From: Pythium myriotylum
Taxonomy: Eukaryota > Oomycota > Peronosporomycetes > Pythiales > Pythiaceae
Reading direction: 5' to 3'
DNA: 64,000 nt
Assembly (NCBI GenBank): GCA_023091665.1
Contig: JALJCQ010000014.1
Span: 806,001 to 870,000, forward strand
Position numbers and translations under genes: made by a program. Under the pieces are notes generated by a model that was not told the DNA's origin, searched no databases, and worked only from the letters and a program-made list of their open reading frames with translations. This document shows, piece by piece, positions 1-9,674 of this stretch (the stretch's first letter is position 1; each line of letters opens with the position of its first letter).

Positions 1-11
1 AGAGGATCAAG

Positions 12-723
12 ATGAAGCGACTTTATGGTGCCAACAATCCCGACGAAATGCCTTCGGGGTCATCGGGTCCACCGTTATCTCCGTCTCGAACACTTGCACC
101 GTCGCCGTTGATGTCGACTTCGTCCACGGTGCCATCTCCAGCTCGGATGGTCGTTGGTGCGTCACCTGCGACCTCTTCATCCGACGAATCCAGTGGTGCG
201 AGTATAAGCGCTATAAACTCGAAAATGCTCGTGTCGTTCGCCGATTTTTGCACGCTCGTCCGCCACGGCAAGCTCAAGCAAATCAAAGAGGCTATCGCAC
301 ATCTACCAGACCGCAAGTTCGATCCTCTCACGGTCGCCAAGGCGAACGCACCAGGTCTTGGGACGGTCTATGACGACATCCTGGAGAAGAGCACCTTCCA
401 CATCAACAAGGGCGACGAGAACGGCAACTCGCCACTGCTGCTTGCAGCCCAGAACAACAATCTCAAGGTTGTGCAGTACCTCATTAGCAAGGGTGCCAAC
501 CCCAACCACCAGAACGTAAGTCCTAGCTTTCCTTCGTGAACTTCCTCACGCACTGAACTGATGCTGACGATTGCCTTGACAGAAACACGGTCAGACGGCA
601 GGCCATTATGCCATGGCGTACAGCTTCTTTGATCTCGGCGCGTGGCTGCTGGACCCCGAGAAAGGTGGCGGGCGCGATGACATTCTCAACGAAAACGGGC
701 TCACGGCCTACGACGGTCTGTAA
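12..723 (+). CDS. Ankyrin-repeat protein (5' end may lie outside window)
   Basis: Two exons, 12-515 and 583-723, joined over a 67-bp GTAAG...ACAG intron at phase 0, give 214 residues from the first ATG. The first ~70 residues are Ser/Pro-rich and probably disordered. An ankyrin repeat is visible around residues 135-168 (GNSPLLLAAQNNN, then VVQYLISKGANPN) and a second begins at the splice (HGQTAGHYAMAY). Ankyrin repeats mediate protein binding, and no catalytic domain is seen. No in-frame stop occurs between base 1 and the ATG, so the true start could be upstream. The gene is convergent with the protease gene, with only 73 bp between the two stop codons. The specific role is unknown. Confidence 0.75.
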
Positions 724-796
724 GCTTCCACCATTCACGGGCACCCGCCAAACAGTAAATGAACACGACAACAAAGTCTACGGAGAACGAGCAATC

Positions 797-1790
797 TCAG
801 CAAACTATCGAATGTCCGACAAACGCAGAGGTCACACGCGCACCTAGAATCCGCGTGGCGCGGTGATGAGCGAACGCAGCGGCGAAGATGTTGTTGATCG
901 CGTGGAGCAGGACGCACTCTAGCAGCGAGCCCTTGCGAAAATACCGCAGCGACAGGACCACTCCGACGATAGCCGCCCACAGCACTTGCAGTAGTAAATC
1001 TGAACTTTTCGTCGACGCGTCTATTCCAAGTCGTCTCGCATTGGCGAAGTGGACCAGGGCAAAACTGACTCCAGAGATGATCGCGCTGGGAGAGGGATGG
1101 CGCTTGAGTCGATGCAGCGCAAGGTGGAAGACGAGACCGCGAAAGAACAGCTCTTCCTCAACTGGCGCGAGCAGAAGAGAGCGCAGCGTCGTTGCGGTGT
1201 CGAGAGAGAAGACGCTGTGAGCGGAGACGTCAATGTCAATGCGTGAGAAGACAAGGATCGCCAAGTGGAGTGTGACGCTGAGCGTCACGGCCGAGAGTGG
1301 TGTCGTGAACACGCCGAGACTGGCAGCGAACACGGAGGTGAGTTTTACAGCATCACAATGCAGCTTCACGCACTTCATACCGTCTGAGAAAGAGCTGTCG
1401 GTCGTTCTGCTGGAAGATCTTGGCGGCAAAGAGAAGGATCATACCGCTGATGACGACGGTGTAGATGCACTCGGCGAGCGCCGCGGCGAGTAGCGCGCTG
1501 CAGATCGTTCTAGCGATTGTGGCACACCACACGCCGAGCAGAGCGACCGCAAACGCCATCACAGTCTCCACTGCAAGCAGCACGAGACGCACGGCAGTAG
1601 GAAGCTCGGCGGGGTCGATCGGACCGCCGTTCTCTGTCTGTGAAGAGCCCTCAGACGCGCGAGACGGCTCGTTCGGTAGCTCGTCATCACGCAAAGTCGG
1701 GTCGACGCTCGTCTGCGCCGGGAAGAGCCCTAGGACGCCGCTCTGAGGCGCGCCGAGCCACTTCCATCCATGGAGCTCGGTCTGCTTCAT
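797..1790 (-). CDS. CPBP-family (CAAX-like) intramembrane metalloprotease
   Basis: Exons 1790-1381 and 1319-797 are separated by a 61-bp intron (phase 2) and encode 310 residues. The hallmarks of the CPBP/ABI family are in order in the second exon: an EExxxR motif (VEEELFFRG, near residue 189), FxxxH (FALVH, near 219) and HxxxN (HAINN, near 277). These are the presumed metal ligands and catalytic glutamates. Several hydrophobic segments fit a multi-pass membrane protein. Family members cleave prenylated proteins (RCE1) or other membrane substrates, and the motifs here look closer to bacterial-type CPBP than to RCE1, so the substrate is open. It is divergent from the TruA-like gene, with a 146-bp shared upstream region. 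Confidence 0.8.
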
Positions 1791-1936
1791 GGCGACTTCC
1801 TGATTCAGAGACTGATTCCATATCTAACTCATCCGTACGTCCATATGTAACGAGATCACATGGGCAGAATGTAACCGTTTCGACAGAAGTGTAACCCGGA
1901 GCTGCTGCATCAGAGAATCAGATCGTTTGTGGAACA

Positions 1937-2950
1937 ATGGCTGGCGAGGGCGAAAATGGCGACAAGTTGACGCGCGCCGAGCGCAAGCGCCGCTTCCAGG
2001 AGGCGCAGAAGGCGGCGCCGAGTGGCGAAGTGGACGCGCAAGATACGAAAGCCAATGGCTTGCCAAGAAAGCTCAAGAAAAGCTCGTTTCTGTCGCTCGC
2101 AGAGTCCGATCCTCCACGCCCTCGGCGTTGTATCATCGAGTACGACGGCACGGCGTTCAACGGGTTCCAGGCGCAAGAGCAGCGCGGAACGATGCGCACC
2201 GTGCAGGAAACCATCGAAGATGCGGTTGCACGCACGACTGGCGAGACCGTTCGTGTCAAAGGCTGCTCGCGCACAGACAAGGGTGTCCACGCCCGTGGAC
2301 AAGTTGTGGTTTTTGAGAGCCGATGCGCCGTCGACGACCGCGCCTACCGCGACGCGCTCAACACGCGGCTACCAGAAGACGTTGTTTGTCGCTCGCTGTC
2401 AACATTGTCGGCTGACAACGAAGCGTCGTTCGACCCGCGTGCGAACTCCATTGGGAAGATCTACGAGTACGTGATTGTGAGTGGGCCGGTGAGACCAGCA
2501 CTCGACCGCCACCGAGTCTGGTACATGAAGAAACCACTAGATGTTGCCAAGATGAGAGATGCCATCGCTTTGATTACAGCTGCGCCAGCCGCGAAAGATT
2601 TCTCAGCTTTCACTCCGCCCAAGAGTAGCCAGCTCAACGCAGACCACGGAAAAGGGAACGTATGCACACTGTCTGCAGTGGAGCTGTCGACAGAGAAGTT
2701 ACGAGAAGCGAACGTAGAGGATGGTGACGAGAACGATGATACACTTTGCATTCGGTTGCGCTTCCACGGCGATCGATTCCTGTACAAGATGGTGCGTAAC
2801 CTGGTGGGTACTTTGGTGGACGTCGGACTCGGACGCCTCACCCCCGACGACGTCGCTAAGCTCTTTGAAACCAAGGACCGCTCGAAAGCCGGTCAAGGAG
2901 CCCCGCCACAAGGACTTACGCTTCTTCGCGTTCTCTATGGCAATCATTAG
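1937..2950 (+). CDS. tRNA pseudouridine synthase, TruA/PUS family
   Basis: A single-exon gene of 337 residues. A basic, low-complexity head of ~60 residues precedes the TruA fold, which starts at RRCIIEYDGTAFNGFQ. The catalytic aspartate is in SRTDKGVHARGQV (Asp114), the invariant TruA signature. The second half contains the usual RFLYKMVRNLVGT segment near the C-terminus. TruA/Pus1/Pus3 enzymes convert uridine to pseudouridine in tRNA, TruA and Pus3 acting at positions 38-40 of the anticodon arm. Length and motif order are normal, so the enzyme should be active. Which of the eukaryotic PUS paralogues it corresponds to was not resolved. The start is the first ATG in frame, and the next gene is convergent 85 bp away. 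Confidence 0.93.
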   Translation: MAGEGENGDKLTRAERKRRFQEAQKAAPSGEVDAQDTKANGLPRKLKKSSFLSLAESDPPRPRRCIIEYDGTAFNGFQAQEQRGTMRTVQETIEDAVARTTGETVRVKGCSRTDKGVHARGQVVVFESRCAVDDRAYRDALNTRLPEDVVCRSLSTLSADNEASFDPRANSIGKIYEYVIVSGPVRPALDRHRVWYMKKPLDVAKMRDAIALITAAPAAKDFSAFTPPKSSQLNADHGKGNVCTLSAVELSTEKLREANVEDGDENDDTLCIRLRFHGDRFLYKMVRNLVGTLVDVGLGRLTPDDVAKLFETKDRSKAGQGAPPQGLTLLRVLYGNH

Positions 2951-3035
2951 GCAAATGCAGCATAGGCACTCAAGTTTGTGGGAGCATTGTCATGTAGACA
3001 TCTATAAAGTTTCTGTAAGTAACAGGCACGAGAAA

Positions 3036-6000
3036 CTAGAACTCGTACCACTTCTTGTTGGTGTTCTTGTCGTTGAAAGCTTTCATAGTCTTGTAGAAGT
3101 CTTCGGCGGTATCGCGCATTTTTTCAGTCTTCACGGCTAAATCACTGAGCTTCTCGCCACGCTGTTGAAGATGCTAAAAACCACAAAACAGACGTTAACA
3201 GCGACTTTTCCATCCCAACAGCAGATCACCACTACAAACCTGTGCGGCCTGGTTAAGGGCTTCTTTTGTGGCCCCCAGTCCTTCCGATGTCTTCGCTACA
3301 GAAGCTTTTTCCTCATCGGGCTTCGGTGGCGAAGTTGCCTTTCTGTCACCCATTAGCTTCCGCCTCTCATCAGCCTCAGCCGAGAACTGGAATACTTTGT
3401 TTAGATCGCACACTTCTTTGGAGCCGCTGACCAGCTTCTTGAGCGCCGCAATACCAGTCTTTTTCTTCGGGCTTGGGTATGCTTCCTTGTCAAAAGGATA
3501 TTGCCGCTCTTCCAGGATAACCTGAGTCTTGACAGGGGCAAGCTCAAAAATGGCGTTTTCCTTACGAGTCTCATCCGATAGAAGAGAGAATCGCTCAATC
3601 TCCCCAAAAGTGTTAGAGACGATAAGCTCTCCGTTGGCCGATACTCCACAATGGATGCCATCCAACGAGCTGCCTAATGCTGCGCAGTCGGTGCTCCAGA
3701 TCATGGTCAGGGCCATGAGCGAGATGACGTAAATTCGGTTGCTTTGGTCAATAGCAACCACGCAGTTCTCGACACTTTCGTGAACAGGCAGTCGAATGAT
3801 TGTGGTGGTACGAATCTCCGTTGAGACTTCGATGGTTGCTAGTGGTTGCGCATGAAGTTCCTCTTTTGCGGTTGTCGCGATCTCAGATGCCTTTGGCAAA
3901 GCTGCTTGGATGAGATGGATTGCCCTACCCGAAGTACACAGCAAGAAGCGAGGCTTCTCCGCTAGAGCGTCTTGAACAGTTCCAACCTCTGGATCATTGC
4001 TCGTGTCTGGCAAGGGCCCAAAGCCTTTTGCAAACACCATAACCTTTTCCATCTCCCTTAGCCTCTCAAGTACTGAGCAGATGATTCCACGACTGTAGGG
4101 GAGTAGGTCTACACCATTAATCGAGATAATCGCGTGACCAGGACTGACGCCTTGTGCAGCGAGTGCCAATGCCTTGTCATTATCGAGGACAAACCCCTTG
4201 ACAATCGCATGCTCTTGGATTTCGGTAAAAAGGTGAAGACCAAGTGATCCAGCTGGAACTCGAGTTTCGACGATGTCAGTCGGTTCCCATTTGACAACGC
4301 CCTCTCCCTGTCGTTGTTTACTACTATCGAGACTTTCGCTGACTGGCGTTTTGACCTCTCCTTCGGTTGCTTTTCCGATCGCGTCTGCAAGTGCTTGCTC
4401 TGTGATCTGTTCAGCTTCTGGGGAAGCAATAGCCTTCTCTTTCATCGTCACTCCTAGCTCAGCGACTGCATTTCTTTCATCGTTTCCATCATTCGTTCCC
4501 ATTTGGTGCTCGCTCCATAGCCGTCCACCAATCACGACTTCTCGCCCACTTGCGTCAACCATGATGATAGAGGTGAGTGCACTAGCTTTCTGAGGATCAA
4601 ATAAAGACTCCCCAATCTTCTTGGCTGTCTGTACATGAAACATCTCAAGTTTGCTGTTGCCTCGACCCACAAAGAGAACCGGGACAATTTCGCGATGCTG
4701 AATAACCGTCATCTGTTCTGTGTTTGTGCTCGTGATGGAGCGCCGATCTACGGGAGGACGGGAGGGTGGAGACCGTGACCCGGGTTTATTTCCTGGAGAT
4801 GACGAAGAGGAGGCAAATGGTACCGGAATATCGGTTACTTGGGCGAGTTCACATAGCCTCAGTGAGTCCACCGACACCAGCTCATCAGAAGATATGTCAA
4901 AGATCAGAAGCTCATAGTTGCGAGATGTCAGATCGATCAACGACACCACACCAGCTTCGTCTGCAACGCCGAGGTAGTTGTACGCGGATGAGAAGCAGAT
5001 GTGTTTGATCTCTGTGCTGTGAATGTGAAGGCTGAAGACAACATGAAAACCCACTGTATCTTCACCTTGATCCTCTGCGTCATTTGTGTGCGTAACTTGC
5101 TGGACGCTGTCTGCGCTGAGCACACCGGTACCTTCAACGACGTCATCGCCGCAAAGATCGACAGTAGGTTCCTCCGGTGTCGTCACCACACGAGATCGCT
5201 GCCCGAATTCCAATACAGTGATCTCGCCACCACAAAATCCGACGTACAGTGAACGGGATTGAGGACAGAACTCGACGCACGAGATTCCTGCATTTGCTGG
5301 AATTGGATTGAGCTGGCCAGCTACATCAACGACATGAAGAAGCTTCAACGTGCCGCGACTAGCACGGTCGGCTGCGGCGTGGATCTCCCACAAAATAACA
5401 AAACCGTTTGCATGTCCTGTGGCGAGCAACGTCGCAGACTGCGAAACGTGTCGGAGACTCGAGTGCTCAGCAGAAGACGGGATGAACCCCTTCAACAACG
5501 GCTCAGCAACGCTACCACCGTTGATCGGCCAATCAAACTCTTGTTCCATCATGAGCTGGAACACTGGATCGATCGCTGATCTCTCAACCGCACCGACCAA
5601 GTCTTGCTGCAGGGTACCATCGCACCCCGACAGACTGACCACTTTCATCGACTTCAACGCACTTTGCTGCAATAGTAGAGGAGGGAGGTATGCACTCTTT
5701 GGTAGACGCTCAGGTATCCACTCCCACTCTTCTTTGTCTCCTTCTCGTAGACGAACGAAACACGGGAGGCTTTGCACGCTTATGGCTGGTTGCTGCCCAT
5801 CCAGTGGATTTCCAGACAGCAAAATAACAGACAGCGGAGCAAGTCGAGCACTGTAGTCCACTTGGTCTTTTGCTGCAACAAATGCCGCAATTTCTGAGTG
5901 ATTCTTCGCCTGGATCGTCGTGGACTGCCATGTAAGTTGCTCCGACTTCATTAGTGACGTGATCGCATCTTCATCACCAACATCACGTGGAGGAAAGATG

Positions 6001-7117
6001 ATCGTTAGAGTATTGGTGTCTTCAGTCTCACGTCCTCCAGAGAAAATAATCGCGCCGGACAAGTGTGAATGGCGTGATGTCGGTGGGGCACTGATCCAGT
6101 AAATTCGAGATATTGGAGCCAGTCCGTCACCCTTTGATAGGGGCGTATGGTATAAGCCATGAGGCTTGTCTTGTCGAAAGACACCAAAGCCTCCATACTT
6201 GTATCCGACTACAAACCGCTTCCCACTAGAATGCCACGAGATCGACTGGACGGAGTTCGGTTCGTCTCCACGTATAGCTTGTGTTGTCTTGGTCTTTGCC
6301 AAAGAGAACTGATTCACCATTTTGTGCTTGGCTAGATCCCACTGGTACACTGTCGAGGAGTTTTCGTAACCGATCAAAAGCTGGTTCGCATCGCGAGGAT
6401 TGACAGCGATGGAAGTCACAAACTGCAAGTGTTTCTCGTCCTCGACTGCCGTGATGCCACAGTCGCGAGGCGTGATCACGTACGTGCTTGTCTTGCCCGT
6501 GTCTTCGTGGAAAATCTGCAGCACACATATGAGGCATTTCGGCAGATAAGATACGAGAGCTGGTGGGTGCTTACGTGGATGTTACCATCGTCCAAGGCCA
6601 CGAAAATGTACGGGAAGTTCGCATACGCGATCGCTTCGATGCACGTGATGTTGCTGAGCGTCCACCTAGACCGTTACTCAAACTCACATCAGTCGAAGAA
6701 ATCACCTGAAGCCGCGTCAGGTTTGACCCACGTCTCAGGAACTTCGACTTCTGGAGACGAAGGATTCGCAAGGTTGTAGATTCGGATGGAGCTATTCGAA
6801 TACGCAGCCACGAGACGCTGTCGAGCCGTGAACACCATGTGGGTGATACCAATCGTCAGATTCGACTTGGAACGAGGCGCGTCAATCAGGAACTCGAGCC
6901 CATCGGCGCCGTAGAGTTTGATACTCCCACTCGCCGTGCCGACTGCGAGAATGCCCTGGAGACCGCAGAACGCCATGATCTTGGCGTTGCTAGGCACGCC
7001 ATGGTGGCCGGCGGGCGAGAGACCAAACATCTCTGCGCGGAGCCGCGAGGGCTTGACGAGCACTTGCTGGAGAGCCTTTTCTGCCGGCGAGGCCTCTCGA
7101 GTCGACTTGTTCCCCAT
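3036..7117 (-). CDS. Tomosyn/Lgl-like WD40 protein with PDZ-like segment and C-terminal R-SNARE
   Basis: Four exons (7117-6732, 6665-6575, 6515-3240, 3173-3036) give 1296 residues in phase. WD40-type beta-propeller repeats span most of the protein (for example ILAVGTASGSIKLYGADG and RFVVGYKYGGFGVF). Around residues 905-990 lies a PDZ-like stretch (GSLGLHLF, then PGHAIISINGVDL). The C-terminal ~55 residues form an R-SNARE motif with the central-layer arginine in LQQRGEKLSDL, and no transmembrane anchor follows. WD40 plus a tail-less R-SNARE is the tomosyn/STXBP5 plan; those proteins bind syntaxin/SNAP25-type t-SNAREs and restrain vesicle fusion. The N-terminus MGNKS fits N-myristoylation. The SNARE half depends on splicing of the last 66-bp intron. 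The PDZ-like part is unusual for tomosyn. Confidence 0.88.
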
Positions 7118-7444
7118 GGCGTAACTCCGCCCACAGACCGCGTACAGTTACAAGACCACCACGGATAGCTGCGTCTCAAAGCGATCTACACGTTCGTGCT
7201 ATGTGGCGCGGTGTACAGTGGGTGTACGCGGCGCAGGCGGCGAGAGAAGCGCGGCGGGAGGCTTCCTTCCTCGGAAGATGCGGAGCTCTTCAAGGTGTCG
7301 GCTCCAAGAAAGGTTCTCGCTTGGGCCTCATAAACGAGGTTTTATTCAACATTGAGGTTTTGACAACGTTAAATTAAGGTTTTACAAACGGAGATCACTT
7401 CAACGTTGACGTTTATTTATGGTAGTTGCCGTATCTAAAAACGA
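7118..7444. other. Intergenic, tomosyn 5' flank and MAPR 3' flank
   Basis: No gene seen. The half next to the tomosyn start is GC-rich. The other half is AT-rich and repeats a short AGGTTTT core three times at roughly 20-bp spacing (near 7335, 7352 and 7375). Confidence 0.5.
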
Positions 7445-8152
7445 TCAATGGAGCACAACTCGGCCGATCGCCGCGTACTTTTGCTGGAAGCGCGTGGCCC
7501 AGTCGGCGAGTGACGACTGTTGCACGTCGCTGAGGTCGTCGATGTGCGGATCGTCCAGACACGCGTCGTCCAGCGACATGAGCGCGAGTGCACGCGACGC
7601 GTCTCGACCGGCGAACTGGCTGTAGGACCCGTCGGGTCCGTAGTGGGCGAGTCCGTTCAGCGTCACGTCGTAGATTGTTCCGTTGACCGCGACAAGCGTA
7701 GTGCCTCGGGGGTCCTCAGTTCCATTGAACTTGCGTAGCTCGTCGAGCGTGAGATCCATCGGGATGACCAGCCGGCCGACGAGTGGGAACTTCTTTTCGT
7801 TGCGGAATTTATCGATCCAGTCGTCGAGTTTCCGCAGGCTCTTCTGATCCAGATCCGAGAGGTCGAGATCATTGATTACTTTCTCTGTCATGACGCCTGT
7901 TGCCAGAGCGCGGGAAGCATCCTTGCCGGCCAGGGCGTGGTACTCGCCACCAGGGCCGAACATGTAGTCGCTCTCCGTAACGTCGTAGACTTCGCTCTTG
8001 AGCGAGACATAGATGGGTTTTCTGTTCGTCCCATCGAACTCGGCGAGCTCCTCCGGCTTGAAGTTGCGAAGGGTGGGGTCGTCAGTCTCGGACTTGTCGG
8101 CTTGTGGCAAACCCTTTGGTCCAGTCGGTGGAGTGCCCAGTGCGTTGCCCAT
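7445..8152 (-). CDS. Double cytochrome-b5-like (MAPR) protein, predicted N-myristoylated
   Basis: Single exon, 235 residues from the ATG at 8152. An in-frame ATG exists upstream at 8290, but 8152 is preferred because it yields the myristoylation-type start MGNALG and lies 32 bp below a core-promoter match at 8184-8196. Two tandem cytochrome-b5-like heme/steroid-binding domains of the membrane-associated progesterone receptor type are present: the first from LRNFKPEELAEFDG to ASRALATG, the second from LTLDELRKFNG to RDASRALALMS. The motifs YVSLKSEVYDVT and VAVNGTIYDVT, followed by YGPDGSYSQFAGRDASRA, are characteristic. MAPR proteins bind heme through tyrosines and interact with P450s; the role here is inferred from the family only. 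A paralogue lies 481 bp upstream on the same strand. Confidence 0.87.
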   Translation of the reverse strand: MGNALGTPPTGPKGLPQADKSETDDPTLRNFKPEELAEFDGTNRKPIYVSLKSEVYDVTESDYMFGPGGEYHALAGKDASRALATGVMTEKVINDLDLSDLDQKSLRKLDDWIDKFRNEKKFPLVGRLVIPMDLTLDELRKFNGTEDPRGTTLVAVNGTIYDVTLNGLAHYGPDGSYSQFAGRDASRALALMSLDDACLDDPHIDDLSDVQQSSLADWATRFQQKYAAIGRVVLH

Positions 8153-8633
8153 GGTAGAGTGAGGTGCTCTGGATGACGAGACGAATTGCAAAGTGGCCGG
8201 CAAAGAGAGACTCGCTTCCGCTATTACTATGGCCTCGTTGTTCGCACATAACACCGTTGGGCGAGAAAGGGTGGGTCGATCTAGGCGCATGAAGAGCCAC
8301 AGTTGTCACAAAGACACGAGCAGTCACTATTTTGGGAGACAGATCAGAAATCTTTATTTATATCCACCAATCAATTATCTTTCTGAACATGAAGACAGAT
8401 ATGATTGGTCAGAATTCGCATGCGACGCGTGTCAGAAGGCAACCAGTGCAAGGTGACCTGATCTTGGAGGCCAGGCCTCCTGGTCACACGCACTGGCCTG
8501 CTGCCTTCGCCTCTATGGAAACAAACTGGATCTGCTCAACGGTGAGGACGACACCACACGCGAATACAAGTTTCGGCGATTGTTCATTTGCCCGTCCTTA
8601 TGCATTACGACCTCATTACTTTCGGATTGACCT
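8153..8633. other. Intergenic between the two MAPR genes
   Basis: No gene seen. It contains the promoter of the 7445-8152 gene at its left end and an AT-rich patch near 8345-8410, while the right part forms the 3' flank of the second MAPR gene. Confidence 0.5.
8184..8196 (-). promoter_or_regulatory. Oomycete core promoter (Inr plus flanking region) of MAPR gene
   Basis: On the minus strand this reads CCACTTTGCAATT, matching the CAYTYYNCAWTT core of the oomycete initiator, 32 bp upstream of the ATG at 8152. It supports the downstream start choice. Confidence 0.55.
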
Positions 8634-9425
8634 CTAGTCGAGGATCTTGCCGATGACCGGGTACTTCTGCGCAAGCTTAGTCTCCCAGTCGGAGAGCGTC
8701 TTGTGCTGAGCCTCGGTGATGTTCTCAATGGACGGGTTGTCGAGCGCGTCGTCCGTGAGCAGCATGCAGGCAAGCGCGCGCGACGCGTCGCGGCCCGCGA
8801 ACTGGCTGTAGCCGCCCTTCGGGCCGTAGTGGTTGAGTCCGTCGAGCGTCACGTCGTAGATCTTGCCGTTCACGCCAACGTAGCACGTCTTGCGGGGGTT
8901 GTCGACGCCGTTGTAGATGCGGAGCTGCTCGCGCGTGAGGTCACGGTGGCGCAGCACTCGGCCGACATTCGGGTACTGGTTGTAGATCGAGAACTTGGTG
9001 ACCCAGTCCTGGAGCGTCTCCTGCTCCATGAATCCGAGATCCGAGAGGTCCTCGCTCTCGAGGTCTTCCGTCTCAAACGACATCTTGGCCAGCGCGCGCG
9101 AGGCCTCGCGGCCGGCGAACAAGTGGTAGCCCTCGCCCGGGCCGTAGAAGTCGCGCTTGCTGCTCACGTCGTAGACCTCGTCGAGCACGCCAATGTAGAT
9201 GGGCTTGCCGTTCTCGCCGTCAAACTCCTTGAGCTCTTCGAGCGTGAAGAAGCGGCGGCGGATCTCCTTCTTCTCGGCCTTGGCCTTGGCCTGGCGCTCG
9301 CGCGCGGCCGCCAGCGCGCGTGCGTTCTGCGCGTCGATCGACGCGTTCCAGAGACGCAGCGCGAAGATCGCGATCACGGCGACGCCCGCGCCCAGGTACA
9401 CGTTGCTGCTCAGTCCGTCGAGCAT
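8634..9425 (-). CDS. Membrane-anchored double cytochrome-b5-like (MAPR) protein
   Basis: Single exon, 263 residues from the ATG at 9425 (MLDGLSSNVYLG). The frame stays open upstream to 9758, but that extension is not conserved-looking, and a TCATTTGACA initiator-like site lies at 9448-9458, just above 9425. Residues ~8-27 are a hydrophobic anchor (LGAGVAVIAIFALRLW), followed by a charged alanine/lysine/glutamate helix. Two MAPR-type cytochrome-b5-like domains follow, FFTLEELKEFDG to FAGREASRALAKM and LTREQLRIYNGV to FAGRDASRALACM. The layout resembles PGRMC: N-terminal anchor, cytosolic heme-binding domain, but duplicated. It is a clear paralogue of the neighbouring 7445-8152 gene, differing in its mode of membrane attachment. 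It is divergent from the DNA polymerase gene, with 249 bp between. Confidence 0.87.
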   Translation of the reverse strand: MLDGLSSNVYLGAGVAVIAIFALRLWNASIDAQNARALAAARERQAKAKAEKKEIRRRFFTLEELKEFDGENGKPIYIGVLDEVYDVSSKRDFYGPGEGYHLFAGREASRALAKMSFETEDLESEDLSDLGFMEQETLQDWVTKFSIYNQYPNVGRVLRHRDLTREQLRIYNGVDNPRKTCYVGVNGKIYDVTLDGLNHYGPKGGYSQFAGRDASRALACMLLTDDALDNPSIENITEAQHKTLSDWETKLAQKYPVIGKILD

Positions 9426-9674
9426 CCTGTTGGCTTTCTTCCGTGCTGTCAAATGAGGGCCAGCTCTCAAGAACGAACAACTAGCAGCTCCCCATGGATG
9501 ACGCCCGATCAGTCCGGCTTGAAGGTCCTCTGAGGAGCTACTATTCGGCCGGGTCGAGTAATCACACATGTCAAACAACGGTACTGTCGAGCAATCACCG
9601 AAACAGTACCGGTAGTGAAACGGTATGTACCAGAAGTTTAAGGCCATCCTGGCTGGAGCGACCACGAAAATTGA

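Noticed and set aside
6689..6720. Splicing of tomosyn exon 1 at the GTGATT site after residue ~140
   Set aside because: That donor gives an intron of only 40 bp and the wrong phase; the GTGGGT donor at 6731 gives 66 bp and joins the frames correctly.
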